Source: Rhodococcus_G sp042879035
GTDB taxonomy: Bacteria > Actinomycetota > Actinomycetes > Mycobacteriales > Mycobacteriaceae
Assembly (NCBI RefSeq): GCF_042879035.1
Contig: NZ_JBIAOU010000002.1
Span: 124,001-188,000 of the forward strand
Direction of reading: 5' to 3'
Length of the DNA: 64,000 nt
Shown: piece after piece, positions 24,482 through 33,151 of the stretch
Layout: each line of letters opens with the position of its first letter
Position numbering within the stretch: position 1 is the first letter of the stretch
Notes under the pieces: generated by a model
Seen by the model: only the letters and a program-made list of their open reading frames with translations
Told to the model about the DNA's origin: nothing
Database searches by the model: none
Position numbers and translations under genes: made by a program

Positions 24482-25210
24482 TCACAGGGCCGTCGCGTCG
24501 CCGAACGTCATCCCCAGGTCGGGGATGGAGGTGGTCATCAGGGCGCCGCGGGGTAACCCCAGTGAGCGGAGTTCGTCGGCGATCGGGTGCGATCCGAGGG
24601 TCAGTTCGGCGCCGCCGAGGCGGGTCCGCGCCCCGTCGGGGTTCCAGTCCCACGAGGTGACGCGGGTGACGCCGTCGAGGCACGAGTACGCCTGCATCGT
24701 GGTGCTCGCCGCACCGCCCGGAAGTGCCAGGCCCTTCTGGACGGTCAGATCGACGATCAGCCGCCCGTTCTGACTCACCGAGGCATGCTTGACGTCGGAG
24801 ACGTGGTCTGCGGTGAAGTCCGCCAGGACTTTGGGGAATCCCCATATTCCGCGGCCCGCGGCGAGGGTGAAGTCTCCGTCCACGGGGAGGTGGCGGATCA
24901 GTGCGCCGGAGCGGCCCGTGGCCAGCGCACGCAGGTCGCCGAGCACGGAGCCGCCGCGAGTGCGGTGGTTGCGAACCAGGAACACCACGCCGAACTCGTT
25001 GTACGGACCGAGATCTCCGTCCACGTAGTCGACGAAGACCAGTCCGCACAGGCCGCGACCGGGTCGGTACCGCAGGATCGCGAGTCCGGTGTCGTCGATC
25101 AACCGCTGCGCCGTGTCGGCCGGGACGGAGTACATCGCCATGAACGCGGTCGCCTGCCGGATCTGTACCGGCGTCTCGACGCGCTGTCCGAGAACGACGT
25201 GGGAGGTCAC
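24482..25210 (-). CDS. Acetoacetate-decarboxylase-fold protein
   Basis: 242 residues. GRGIWGFPKVLADF contains the Lys that matches the Schiff-base Lys of acetoacetate decarboxylases, and YNEFGVVFLV and TMQAYSCLDGVTR fit the family. Close members are often hydrolyases, dehydratases or uncharacterised enzymes, so decarboxylation is not certain. GTG 25210 overlaps the stop of the tiny SDR-like ORF (GTGA), indicating translational coupling. A KstR box lies upstream of that pair, so expression with the sterol regulon is likely. Confidence 0.75.
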   Translation of the reverse strand: MTSHVVLGQRVETPVQIRQATAFMAMYSVPADTAQRLIDDTGLAILRYRPGRGLCGLVFVDYVDGDLGPYNEFGVVFLVRNHRTRGGSVLGDLRALATGRSGALIRHLPVDGDFTLAAGRGIWGFPKVLADFTADHVSDVKHASVSQNGRLIVDLTVQKGLALPGGAASTTMQAYSCLDGVTRVTSWDWNPDGARTRLGGAELTLGSHPIADELRSLGLPRGALMTTSIPDLGMTFGDATAL

Positions 25211-25362
25211 GGCGCGACCACCCCGCGCAGTCCCGCGGTGCGTCCGATGATCGTGCCGTGGGCGCCCGATCGGACGGGCAGATCGGCGACGCCGATCCCG
25301 CAGCTGCCCCCGGTCACCGGTATCGACTTGCCCGTGAAGGTTCCCGACCCGTTGGTGTTCAC
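25207..25362 (-). CDS. 51-residue SDR N-terminal remnant, translated upstream of the decarboxylase-like gene
   Basis: Too short for most gene finders. GTG 25362 has GGAGGGAG about 8 nt upstream. The product contains GKSIPVTGGSCGIGVA, the TGGxxGIG dinucleotide-binding motif of an SDR, then GAHGTIIGRT, the second strand with its Arg, and then stops. Everything after the first Rossmann unit is missing. The stop overlaps the next start (GTGA). It may be a truncated SDR gene retained as a leader for translational coupling, or a small real protein. Confidence 0.6.
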   Translation of the reverse strand: MNTNGSGTFTGKSIPVTGGSCGIGVADLPVRSGAHGTIIGRTAGLRGVVAP

Positions 25363-25382
25363 CCGCACACTCCCTCCGGTTG

Positions 25383-25396
25383 TGGAACTTGTTCTA
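25383..25396. promoter_or_regulatory. KstR box between the P450 and the SDR-remnant operon
   Basis: TGGAACTTGTTCTA matches TNNAACNNGTTNNA fully. It is 21 bp from the minus-strand GTG and 97 bp from the P450 ATG, so it could control both directions. Confidence 0.8.
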
Positions 25397-25492
25397 CCAT
25401 TGCGGGTTGCATTTGGTTATGCAATGCAGTGAAAAGGCATAGTCTCGGATCGATCCCTGTCCCGAACGTGTGTCAGAGTGAGGAGCGGGTGG

Positions 25493-26665
25493 ATGCGACC
25501 CGATGTCGACCTGGTGGACGGACGGTTCCACGCCGGCGAGCTCGGCGACGTGCGTGCGGCGTACGCATGGATGCGGGCGAACGAACCGGTGTTCCGGGAC
25601 CGGGAAGGCATGGTCGGTGTGGCGAGTCACGCCGCCGTGGTCGAAGCCGAACGGGATCCGGGGCTGTTCTCCAACACCGGTGGGATCCGTCCCGACGTCG
25701 GCCCGTTGCCGCACATGATCGACATGGACGACCCCGAACACCTGCACCGGCGCAAGCTCGTGAACATCGGTTTCACCCGCAAGCGGGTGGAGGCGAAGAC
25801 CGACGACATCGGCCGGATCTGTGACGACCTCATCGACGCGGTTGCCGATCGGGGCGAGTGCGATTTCGTCCGCGACCTCGCGGCACCGCTGCCGATGGCC
25901 GTCATCGGCGACATGCTCGGTGTCCGCCCCGAGGAGCGTGAGATGTTCCTGCAGTGGAGCGACGACCTGGTGAAGGCGCAGGGCAGCAACGCAACCGAGG
26001 GCATGATCGCCACGATGATGTCGGCCTACGTCTCGTTCGTCGACTTCACCATGCGCACGATCGCGGAGCGGCGCCGGAACCCGACCGGGGACCTCACCAG
26101 CGTTCTCGTGCACGCCGAGATCGACGGTCACCGGCTCACCGACGAGGACATCGTGGCCGAGACGTTGCTCATCCTGATCGGCGGAGACGAGACCACGCGG
26201 CACGTCCTCAGCGGTGGCATGGAGCAGCTGCTGCGTCACCCGGAGCAGCGCGACAAGTTGGCGGCCGAACCGGCGCTGGTTCCGCAGGCGCTCGAGGAGA
26301 TGCTGCGGTGGGCGTCGCCGGTGAAGAACATGTGCCGCACGCTGACCAGGGACGCCGAATTCCAGGGCGCCGCGCTCCGTGAGGGGGAGAAGGTGATGTT
26401 GCTGTTCGAGGCCGCCAACTTCGACGAGGCGGTGTTCGGCAATCCCGAGGTCTTCGACATCACCCGAAACCCGAACCCGCACATCGCGTTCGGGTTCGGA
26501 TCCCACTTCTGCCTCGGCAACCAGCTGGCCAGGCTCGAGGGCAGACTGATGTTCGAGCGTCTGCTCGAGCGGCTTCCGGGGATGGAACTTGCCACCGACG
26601 CGCCGTTGCCGCGCCGGCCGGCGAACTTCGTCACCGGGATCGAGGAGATGCCAGTCCGCTGGTGA
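25493..26665 (+). CDS. Cytochrome P450, CYP142-like sterol C26/C27 hydroxylase
   Basis: 390 residues. I-helix GGDETTR at 230-236, ExxR at 268-272 region (EEMLR), haem loop FGFGSHFCLGNQLAR with Cys340. The end (RRPANFVTGIEEMPVRW) and overall length match CYP142 of mycobacteria and rhodococci, an alternative to CYP125 that oxidises the terminal methyl of cholest-4-en-3-one to the acid. ATG 25493 has AGGAG. A full KstR box lies upstream. The CYP142 call is from recalled sequence similarity and should be confirmed by alignment. Confidence 0.8.
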   Translation: MRPDVDLVDGRFHAGELGDVRAAYAWMRANEPVFRDREGMVGVASHAAVVEAERDPGLFSNTGGIRPDVGPLPHMIDMDDPEHLHRRKLVNIGFTRKRVEAKTDDIGRICDDLIDAVADRGECDFVRDLAAPLPMAVIGDMLGVRPEEREMFLQWSDDLVKAQGSNATEGMIATMMSAYVSFVDFTMRTIAERRRNPTGDLTSVLVHAEIDGHRLTDEDIVAETLLILIGGDETTRHVLSGGMEQLLRHPEQRDKLAAEPALVPQALEEMLRWASPVKNMCRTLTRDAEFQGAALREGEKVMLLFEAANFDEAVFGNPEVFDITRNPNPHIAFGFGSHFCLGNQLARLEGRLMFERLLERLPGMELATDAPLPRRPANFVTGIEEMPVRW

Positions 26666-26697
26666 CGGGCGGGTCCTCGGTGCCGGTCCTCGACGAC

Positions 26698-27045
26698 CTA
26701 GGCGGCGAGCGGCACCAGGACGGCTGCGGCCGCCGCAACGAGCAGCAGGACGCTTGCGGGCGCGATCTCCTTGTCGTTGGCCCGCAGGTGCACGACGACG
26801 GCGCCGACGAAGTAGGCGATGACGCCGATGGCGGCGGCGACACCGATCGGCCACCAGAACAGGCCCACGACGAGACCGACGGCTCCGGCGATCTCGGCGG
26901 CCGCGAGCAGCCAGACCTTGTCGGCCGGGAAGTTCAGCTTCCTCATGTTCTCGACCTGCTGAGGATTCTTGCTGAGCTTCCCTGCCGCGGAGGCGAGCAG
27001 GACGAGGGCGAGCAGCACGGAGACGACTGCGGCGGCGATGAACAT
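26698..27045 (-). CDS. DoxX-like membrane protein
   Basis: 115 residues with four predicted membrane segments (starting at FIAAAVVSVLLALVLLASAA) and the KLSKNPQQVENM / WLLAAAEIAGAVGL patterns of DoxX-like proteins. ATG 27045 has GAGGAG upstream. It is divergent from an HxlR regulator with a palindrome between them, so it is probably the regulator's target. Role may relate to redox or electrophile stress. The substrate is unknown. Confidence 0.8.
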   Translation of the reverse strand: MFIAAAVVSVLLALVLLASAAGKLSKNPQQVENMRKLNFPADKVWLLAAAEIAGAVGLVVGLFWWPIGVAAAIGVIAYFVGAVVVHLRANDKEIAPASVLLLVAAAAAVLVPLAA

Positions 27046-27126
27046 GACGGACTCCTCGGTGTGGCCGCAATTCAGTAGCGGCTTCGAAAAAGCAAGTAGC
27101 AACGAAGAATGTAGTTCACTTCGAAA

Positions 27127-27136
27127 TTGCTAGCAA
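27127..27136. promoter_or_regulatory. Palindrome in the DoxX/HxlR divergent promoter
   Basis: TTGCTAGCAA is a perfect 10-bp palindrome; related half sites (AGTAGCAAC, CAGTTGGTAG) flank it. It is a candidate HxlR operator. Confidence 0.45.
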
Positions 27137-27170
27137 CTATCTCCACTGGAGCAGTTGGTAGTCTGGGCTC

Positions 27171-27509
27171 ATGAGCAGGGACGCCGACCACCACGAACCC
27201 CGGGCGTGCGACGCGGGGCTCAGTCGCGCCTTCCAGTTCCTCGGCAAGCGCTGGAACGGTGTCCTCATCGCCACCCTGGTGCAGGGCCCTTCCGGCTTCT
27301 CCGAGCTCAAGCGGGCGGTCGCCGGCATCAGCGACTCCGTGCTGTCGGAGCGGCTGACCGAACTGACCGCCGCCGGACTCGTCCAGCGCACGGTCGACGA
27401 GGGCCCGCCGGTCGCCGTCGTCTACCGCGTCACCGCCGCGGGCGAGGCGCTGATTCCGGCCCTCGACGCCATCGCGACCTGGGCACGGGACAACCTCGCC
27501 GACACCTGA
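27171..27509 (+). CDS. HxlR-family transcriptional regulator
   Basis: 112 residues. CDAGLSRAFQFLGKRWNGVL at 13-32 begins with the conserved Cys13 used by redox- or aldehyde-sensing HxlR proteins, and GISDSVLSERLTELTAAGLV is the winged-helix recognition unit. It is encoded divergently from doxX with a palindromic site between. It probably represses doxX and itself in response to an electrophile. Confidence 0.9.
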   Translation: MSRDADHHEPRACDAGLSRAFQFLGKRWNGVLIATLVQGPSGFSELKRAVAGISDSVLSERLTELTAAGLVQRTVDEGPPVAVVYRVTAAGEALIPALDAIATWARDNLADT

Positions 27510-27546
27510 CGATCCCTGCGCGAGGGTGCGCTGGGATCATCGACGG

Positions 27547-28362
27547 GTGCCCCGCATCAAACTCCTGGCGTCCGACCTCGACGGCACCCTCCTCCGATCG
27601 GACCGGACCGTCTCCGCGCGCACCGCGCGGGCGATGGCCGCGGCCCGCGACGCGGGTGTCGAGGTGGTGTGGGCGACCGCCCGGGCCCGGCACTCGGTGG
27701 ACGAACTGGCCCGGTCCTGTGGGTTCCGCGGAGAGGCGATCTGTGCGAACGGTGCCGTCACCCTCGACCTGGCCGACGGCACGCCCGTGATCACCGGGAC
27801 GGTGGCCATCGAGGTCGCGGAAGCGCTCGCCGCGATGGACCGGTTCCGGTGCCTGGCTCCGGGAGTGGTGTTCGCCAACGTCGGGGCGACGACGTTCGTG
27901 GCCGAACCCGAGTACGCCGCGTTGTGCGACTACGCCGACCACCACCGGCATCCCCACGAGATGGAACTCGCGGAGCGGCTACCGCTCGTCGGGGAGCGAA
28001 TGGTCAAGATCGTCGCCCGTCACCCCGAGCTGGCGAGCGGCGACCTGTACCGGCTCGCGGTCGGGGCCGGCGTGGACGGCGTCGAACTCACGCACTCGGG
28101 TGCCCCGTACGTGGAGATGGCGGCGTCGGGTGTGTCGAAGGCCAGCGCACTCGAACGGCTCTGCGCGGCGCGGGGTCTCGGCGCGGACGAGGTGGCGGTC
28201 GTCGGTGACGCGATCAACGACGTGCCGATGCTGCTCTGGGCGGGTACCGCGCTGGCCCCCGCCAACGCGGTGCCGGAGGTGCTCGCAATCGCGCACCGGA
28301 CGCTGCCGTCCAACGACGACGACGGTGTGGCCGCCTACCTCGAGGAGATCGCCGGACGGTGA
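27547..28362 (+). CDS. HAD-superfamily (Cof-type) phosphatase
   Basis: 271 residues from GTG 27547. Motif I DLDGTLL with nucleophile Asp10 and Asp12, a cap domain of the Cof type, motif III Lys in MVKIVAR, and motif IV GDAINDVPML near the end, followed by ANAVPEV. A cytosolic phosphatase for a sugar or nucleotide phosphate. It has no evident link to sterol metabolism. Converges with the SnoaL gene, only 4 bp apart. Confidence 0.88.
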   Translation: MPRIKLLASDLDGTLLRSDRTVSARTARAMAAARDAGVEVVWATARARHSVDELARSCGFRGEAICANGAVTLDLADGTPVITGTVAIEVAEALAAMDRFRCLAPGVVFANVGATTFVAEPEYAALCDYADHHRHPHEMELAERLPLVGERMVKIVARHPELASGDLYRLAVGAGVDGVELTHSGAPYVEMAASGVSKASALERLCAARGLGADEVAVVGDAINDVPMLLWAGTALAPANAVPEVLAIAHRTLPSNDDDGVAAYLEEIAGR

Positions 28363-28366
28363 GCGG

Positions 28367-28855
28367 TCACGCGTCACCGGCGGGGCGCGACGCCCACATG
28401 TGGGAGAGGAACCGGTGGCTCGGGACGTCGTCGAGCGAGATCATCGACTCGTAGATGCGCTGGTACGAGGTGCGGGTGATCCGCCAGCGACCGTCCTCGT
28501 CGCGGCGGTAGGCATCGTTGTAGTACCCGGCGCCGCGGATCAGGCTCTTGCCTTCCGGGACGATGACGGTGTCCTCGAAACACCACGAGCCGGTCGCGAT
28601 GTCCCCGTCCACGGCGATCTCCGGGTGGCTGGCGACGTGCACCGTGGTGATGCCGGGGCCGAGGGTCGAGCCCATGAACCCGGCCAGTGCCTCGCGACCC
28701 TCGAACACCAGCGGGTCGGTGAGCGCGTGGGTGCCGTACTCGGCGACGACGTCGTGGGCGAGGGTGTCCGCGAACGCGTCCCACTGCTTGAGGTCGAGCG
28801 TCCGGAAGTACCGGTACTTGAGCTGACGGATCTCCTCGAGCGCTGCCAGGTCCAT
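28367..28855 (-). CDS. SnoaL/NTF2-fold protein
   Basis: 162 residues from ATG 28855; the upstream in-frame ATG at 28909 has no support. EEIRQLKYRYFRTLDLKQWD, HVASHPEIAVDGDIATGSWC and the final RRDEDGRWRITRTSYQRIYE are typical of the SnoaL_4 family, which includes dehydratases and steroid isomerase-like proteins. It sits at the end of the fadE operon, behind its terminator, on the same strand. Function unknown. Confidence 0.75.
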   Translation of the reverse strand: MDLAALEEIRQLKYRYFRTLDLKQWDAFADTLAHDVVAEYGTHALTDPLVFEGREALAGFMGSTLGPGITTVHVASHPEIAVDGDIATGSWCFEDTVIVPEGKSLIRGAGYYNDAYRRDEDGRWRITRTSYQRIYESMISLDDVPSHRFLSHMWASRPAGDA

Positions 28856-28926
28856 CCGCGGAGCATGGCAGCCCGGGCGCTCGGCGCGTGGTGGTTTCGC
28901 CGATTCCACCGACGCCGACGAGGGGT

Positions 28927-28958
28927 CCGGGCTCGCGGATCGTGGTCCGCGAGCCCGG
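28927..28958 (-). terminator. Hairpin terminator of the fadD3-fadE33 operon
   Basis: A perfect 13-bp inverted repeat (28927-28939 with 28946-28958) with a 6-nt loop lies 5 bp beyond the stop of the fadE33-like gene. Confidence 0.8.
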
Positions 28959-28963
28959 CCCGG

Positions 28964-30079
28964 TCACTCGCCCAGTCCGGCATCCGCCGCCAGTGCCCGA
29001 AGGTGTGCGCGCGGCTGCCCGAACAGCTGAGCACTGCCGTGCGCCCGCTTGAAGAACAGCTGGGCGTCGTGCTCCCACGTGATCGCGATACCACCGTGCA
29101 GCTGGATGGCATCCGCGGTGACCGCCTGCAGCGCTTCGGAGCAGTACACCTTGGCGACGGTGGCGTCCGACGCCGCGGTCGCCGACCCCTCGGCCAGTGC
29201 GGCGACCGCCGCGTAGGACGCCGACCGTGCCGTCTCGACCAGGAAGTACAGGTCGGCCATCCGGTGCTTGAGGGCCTGGAAGCTGCCGATCGCCCGCCCG
29301 AACTGCACCCGCGACTTGCTGTACTCCACCGTGCTCGCCAACGACTGCTCGGCCGCGCCGACCTGCTCGGCGGACAGTGCGACACACGCGATCTCGCGCA
29401 CCCGGTCGAGTGCCGCGGTGCCGTCGGTGGTGAGCAGGCGACCCGTCGCCCCGTCGAACTCGACGACCGCGAGGCTGCGGGTCGGGTCCATGGTCGGCAC
29501 CCGGCGCCGGGTCACCCCCGGCTGCGCGGGGTCGACCTCGAACAGCGCAACGGCGCCGTCGACGTCGGCGGCCACGATCAGCACGTCGGCGTACGAGCCG
29601 TCGAGCACAAAATGGCTGCTGCCGGTCAGTGCGTCACCGGTCGCGGTGACGCCGACACGGGTGGTGTCCCAGCTGCCGTCGGCGCCGGTCCAGCACAGCG
29701 CCGCGATCGAGGTGCCCTCGGCGATACCGGGCAGCAACCGCTCGCCGGCTTCGCCGTCGCCGGACGCCAGGATCGATTGAGCGGCAAGGACAACCGATCC
29801 GAGCATGGGTGTCGGGGCGAGGGTGCGGCCGAGTTCCTCGAGCACGAGGTGGGTCTCGACGACGGTGGCACCGATGCCGCCGAACTCCTCGGGGATGGCC
29901 AGCGCCGCGACGCCGACCTGCTGGCACAGCAGGTACCACAGCGCCGAGTCGAAGCCGTGCTCGGACTCGGTGGCCTTGCGCACCGCGGCGGGGTCGGCGT
30001 GCTTCGCCAGCAGCGCGCGGACCGTCTTGCGGAGCTCGAGCTGTTCGTCGGTGAACGCACCGACCGCCGTGACACTCAC
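28964..30079 (-). CDS. fadE33: Acyl-CoA dehydrogenase, FadE33-like
   Basis: 371 residues. ACAD fold with LVLEELGRTLAPTPMLGSVV, YSKSRVQFGRAIGSFQALKH and DAIQLHGGIAITWEHDAQLF. GTG 30079 overlaps the stop of the preceding gene (GTGA). It is the fifth gene of fadD3-ech-fadE31-fadE32-fadE33, the same order as Rv3561-Rv3564. Steroid ACADs of this cluster work as alpha2beta2 heterotetramers, so it probably pairs with a neighbour. It acts in breakdown of the HIP rings. The numbering is by synteny. Confidence 0.82.
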   Translation of the reverse strand: MSVTAVGAFTDEQLELRKTVRALLAKHADPAAVRKATESEHGFDSALWYLLCQQVGVAALAIPEEFGGIGATVVETHLVLEELGRTLAPTPMLGSVVLAAQSILASGDGEAGERLLPGIAEGTSIAALCWTGADGSWDTTRVGVTATGDALTGSSHFVLDGSYADVLIVAADVDGAVALFEVDPAQPGVTRRRVPTMDPTRSLAVVEFDGATGRLLTTDGTAALDRVREIACVALSAEQVGAAEQSLASTVEYSKSRVQFGRAIGSFQALKHRMADLYFLVETARSASYAAVAALAEGSATAASDATVAKVYCSEALQAVTADAIQLHGGIAITWEHDAQLFFKRAHGSAQLFGQPRAHLRALAADAGLGE

Positions 30080-31032
30080 AGCGCCTCCATCACTCGACCG
30101 CGGTGCTCGGCTGGCGTGCCCCACGCCGACCGCAGGGCGCGGGTCCTGGTCAGCCACAGCGACAGATCGTGTTCCTGGGTGTAGCCGATCGCGCCGTGCA
30201 CCTGGAGGGCGACGCGCGACGCCCGGTACGCGGCGTCGCCACACGCGACCTTGGCCGCCGAGACGTCGCGGCGGGCCGTCGGGGATGCCTCACGCACCGA
30301 CATGGCGGCACCGTGGAGCAGGGGTCGGGCCATCTCCAGCCCCACCGCGACACCCGCCAGGTGGTGCTTGATCGACTGCTGGCTGCCGATCGCCTTCCCG
30401 AACTGCTTGCGCTGCTTGGCGTACTCGGTGGTCATCTCGAGCATCGCCGTACCCAGCCCGAGCAGCTGGGCCGCGGTGGCGAGCGCGCCGAGGTCGAAGG
30501 CGTGTTCGGTGTCGGCGGTGCCGAGCGTCTCGGCGGCGGACGCGGTGTACAGCGTCCGGGACCGGTCGACGGACGTCCGGGCGTCGCCGACCGTGGCGGT
30601 GGACACCGTGGTCCCGTCGGCGACCAGCACCAGGTCGGCGCAGTGCGCGTCGACGGCGAACGGCACCCGTGGCGGCGCGGCGACGGTGGCCAGCGCGCCC
30701 TCGGCCAGTGCGGGCAGGCGATCCGGCGCCGCGCCGGCCAGCAGAATCGGTGCGACCGCGACCGTTTCCGCCACCGGCCCGGGCACCGCGTGGCGGCCCA
30801 GCTGCTCGACCGCGACCACCAGGTCGATCGCGTCCGCACCGATACCGCCGTGCTCCTCGCCGACGAGAAGGGCGTTCACCCCGGTCTCGGCGAGGCGCTG
30901 CCACACCTTCGTCCCGGGCTCGGTGTCCCCGGTGTTCCAGGCCCGGATCACGGCAGGCAGGTCGGACTTGGTCAGCAGGGAGTCGATGCTGTCTGCGAAG
31001 TCGGTGTGCGAGGAATCGAGTGCGAATCTCAA
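30076..31032 (-). CDS. fadE32: Acyl-CoA dehydrogenase, FadE32-like (short subunit)
   Basis: 318 residues, shorter than a standard ACAD (about 380). It keeps TEYAKQRKQFGKAIGSQQSI and VALQVHGAIGYTQEHDLSLW but its N-terminal domain is reduced, as in partner subunits of actinobacterial steroid ACADs. Start: TTG 31032, overlapping the fadE31 stop (TTGA); the frame is open further but lies inside fadE31. Probably a subunit of a heteromeric dehydrogenase in HIP catabolism. Number by synteny. Confidence 0.8.
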   Translation of the reverse strand: MRFALDSSHTDFADSIDSLLTKSDLPAVIRAWNTGDTEPGTKVWQRLAETGVNALLVGEEHGGIGADAIDLVVAVEQLGRHAVPGPVAETVAVAPILLAGAAPDRLPALAEGALATVAAPPRVPFAVDAHCADLVLVADGTTVSTATVGDARTSVDRSRTLYTASAAETLGTADTEHAFDLGALATAAQLLGLGTAMLEMTTEYAKQRKQFGKAIGSQQSIKHHLAGVAVGLEMARPLLHGAAMSVREASPTARRDVSAAKVACGDAAYRASRVALQVHGAIGYTQEHDLSLWLTRTRALRSAWGTPAEHRGRVMEAL

Positions 31033-32192
31033 CGGTCTGCCTTCGGTAGGCCGAGCAGGCGCTCGGCGATGACGTTCTTCTGGATCTCGTTGGTACCGGC
31101 GTAGATCGGGCCGGAGAGGGAGAACAGGTACCCGTCCATCCAGGCGCTGTCGGCGAGCTCGGACTCGGGGCCGAGGATGTCGAGTGCCGTCTCGTGGGCG
31201 GCGACGTCCCATTCGGACCAGAAGACCTTGTTGATCGACGACTCCGCGCCGAGCTGACCGCCGTCGTTCAATCGGGTCACGGTGCCCCACGTGCTCAGTT
31301 CGTAGGCGCGGGAACCGATCCAGGCGTCGACCACCCGATCGCGCAACGCGGTGTCGGACGGGTCCGCGCGGTCCTTCCACAGCCGGACGAGCCGGTCGGT
31401 GGCGGCGAGGAAACGTCCCGGGGAGCGCAGCGACAGTCCGCGTTCGTTGCTGGCGGTGCTCATCGCGACCCGCCAGCCCTCGTTCACGGCGCCGATCACG
31501 CCGGACTCACCGGGGTTGGCCGGGTCGTCGGGGACGAAGACGTCCTCGAGGAAGACCTCGGCGAACCCGGGCAGGCCGTCGAGCTGGTCGATCGGCCGGA
31601 CGGTGACGCCCTTCGACCGCAGGTCGAACATGTAGTAGGTGATGCCCTTGTGGCGCTGTGCATCCGGATCGGACCGGAACAGGCCGAAACCCCAGTCGGC
31701 GAACGCGGCTCGCGAGCTCCAGGTCTTCTGACCGTTGAGGAGCCAGCCGCCGTCCACCCTGGTGGCGGTGGCGCGCAGGCTGGCCAGGTCGGAGCCGGAC
31801 TCGGGCTCGGACCAGGCCTGCGCCCAGATGTCGTCCGCGCGTGCCATCCGCGGCATGATCCGGGCCAGCTGCTGCGGCGTCGCGTGCTCGAACAGGGTGG
31901 GCGCCAGCAGGAAGATACCGTTCTGGCTCACCCGGGCCGGCGCCCCGGACCGGTAGTACTCCTCCTCGAAGATCACCCACTGCTCGAGAGTCGCGTCGCG
32001 TCCGCCGTACTCCACCGGCCACGACACCACCGACAGACGCGCGTCGGCGAGCGTGTGCTCCCACTGCCGATGAGCTTCGAAGCCCTCCGCGGTGTCCATG
32101 TGCGGCAACGGTTGCGCCGGCACGTTCGCCGCGAGAAAGGCGCGCACCTCGTCGCGGAACGCGACCGTGCCCTCGTCGAATTCGAGATCCAC
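31029..32192 (-). CDS. fadE31: Acyl-CoA dehydrogenase, FadE31-like
   Basis: 387 residues. WAQAWSEPESGSDLASLRA is the FAD/substrate loop, and SGPIYAGTNEIQKNVIAERL the C-terminal FAD-contact motif, so this subunit binds flavin fully. GTG 32192 overlaps the TAG of the hydratase gene. Third gene of the fadD3 operon. Expected to dehydrogenate a CoA thioester derived from HIP. The number is by synteny with Rv3562. Confidence 0.82.
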   Translation of the reverse strand: MDLEFDEGTVAFRDEVRAFLAANVPAQPLPHMDTAEGFEAHRQWEHTLADARLSVVSWPVEYGGRDATLEQWVIFEEEYYRSGAPARVSQNGIFLLAPTLFEHATPQQLARIMPRMARADDIWAQAWSEPESGSDLASLRATATRVDGGWLLNGQKTWSSRAAFADWGFGLFRSDPDAQRHKGITYYMFDLRSKGVTVRPIDQLDGLPGFAEVFLEDVFVPDDPANPGESGVIGAVNEGWRVAMSTASNERGLSLRSPGRFLAATDRLVRLWKDRADPSDTALRDRVVDAWIGSRAYELSTWGTVTRLNDGGQLGAESSINKVFWSEWDVAAHETALDILGPESELADSAWMDGYLFSLSGPIYAGTNEIQKNVIAERLLGLPKADR

Positions 32193-33151
32193 TACTTCTC
32201 TCCAGCCTTCGTCGCCACGGCCGAGCCGTGCTCTGTCGGTGTGGCCGCGGCCGAGCTGCGTTTCATCGCCGCGGCGTCCATGCCGCCGAGGGGGCCCGTG
32301 CCGATCTCGGCGTTGTGTGCGTGCGCGAAGTGGTGCAGTCCGAACACCGAGTCCATGCCGGCGCGGATGCCCATCAGGTCCTCGCACTGGTTGACGGCCT
32401 TCTTCGTCAGCGCCAGCCCGAACTGCGGCATCGTCGCGATGCGATCGGCCAGGTCCATCGTGGTGGCCTCCAGTTCGGCGCGCGGCACCACCCGGCTGAC
32501 CATGCCCCACTCGTAGGCACGCTGCGCGGAGAACCGGTCCCCGGTGTACAGGATCTCCTTCGCCGCGCGGGTACCGAGCACCCACGGATGCGCGAAGTAC
32601 TCCACACCCGGAATGCCCATCCGGACAACGGGATCGGCGAAGAATGCGTCGTCGGACGCGACGATCAGGTCGCACACCCACGAGAGCATGAGACCGCCCG
32701 CGATGCACGCACCCTGCACCATCGCGATCATCGGCTTCGGTAGCTCGCGCCACCGCCGGCACATCCCCAGGTAGACCTCCATCTCGCGGGCGAACCGCTG
32801 GTCGCCGCCCGGCCGGTCCACGTGGTCCCACCACACCACGGCCTTGTTCTCGTACGAGACGTGGTGGTCACGGCCGACCGTGCCGATGTCGTGCCCGGCG
32901 CTGAAGTGGGCCCCGTTGCCCGCCAGCACGATCGCGCCGACGTCGGGGTCCTCGACGGCCCGGGTGAACGCGGCGTCCAGCGCGTATGTCATCACGGAGT
33001 TCTGGGCGTTGCGGTACGCCGGGCGGTTCATCGTCACGATCGCGACGCGTCCGCGCACCTCGTAGGTGACGACCTCGCCCTCGTCGGGAACCGATGCATT
33101 GGCATCGTCGGGGACGGTGGCGTCCGTGGCGTGATCGGGGGATGCGGTCAC
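32192..33151 (-). CDS. Enoyl-CoA hydratase/isomerase family protein
   Basis: 319 residues. Crotonase fold: VAIVTMNRPAYRNAQNSVMT, oxyanion-hole segments GNGAHFSAGHDIGTV and GACIAGGLMLSWVCDLIVAS. About 60 residues longer than usual, mainly an insert around VSYENKAVVWWDHVDRPGGD (about 115-135) and a C-terminal tail. The usual second catalytic Glu position reads DPVVRMGIPGVEY. GTG 33151 overlaps the fadD3 stop (GTGA). Located between fadD3 and fadE31, where M. tuberculosis has no such gene. Probably hydrates a ring C/D enoyl-CoA. Confidence 0.83.
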   Translation of the reverse strand: MTASPDHATDATVPDDANASVPDEGEVVTYEVRGRVAIVTMNRPAYRNAQNSVMTYALDAAFTRAVEDPDVGAIVLAGNGAHFSAGHDIGTVGRDHHVSYENKAVVWWDHVDRPGGDQRFAREMEVYLGMCRRWRELPKPMIAMVQGACIAGGLMLSWVCDLIVASDDAFFADPVVRMGIPGVEYFAHPWVLGTRAAKEILYTGDRFSAQRAYEWGMVSRVVPRAELEATTMDLADRIATMPQFGLALTKKAVNQCEDLMGIRAGMDSVFGLHHFAHAHNAEIGTGPLGGMDAAAMKRSSAAATPTEHGSAVATKAGEK

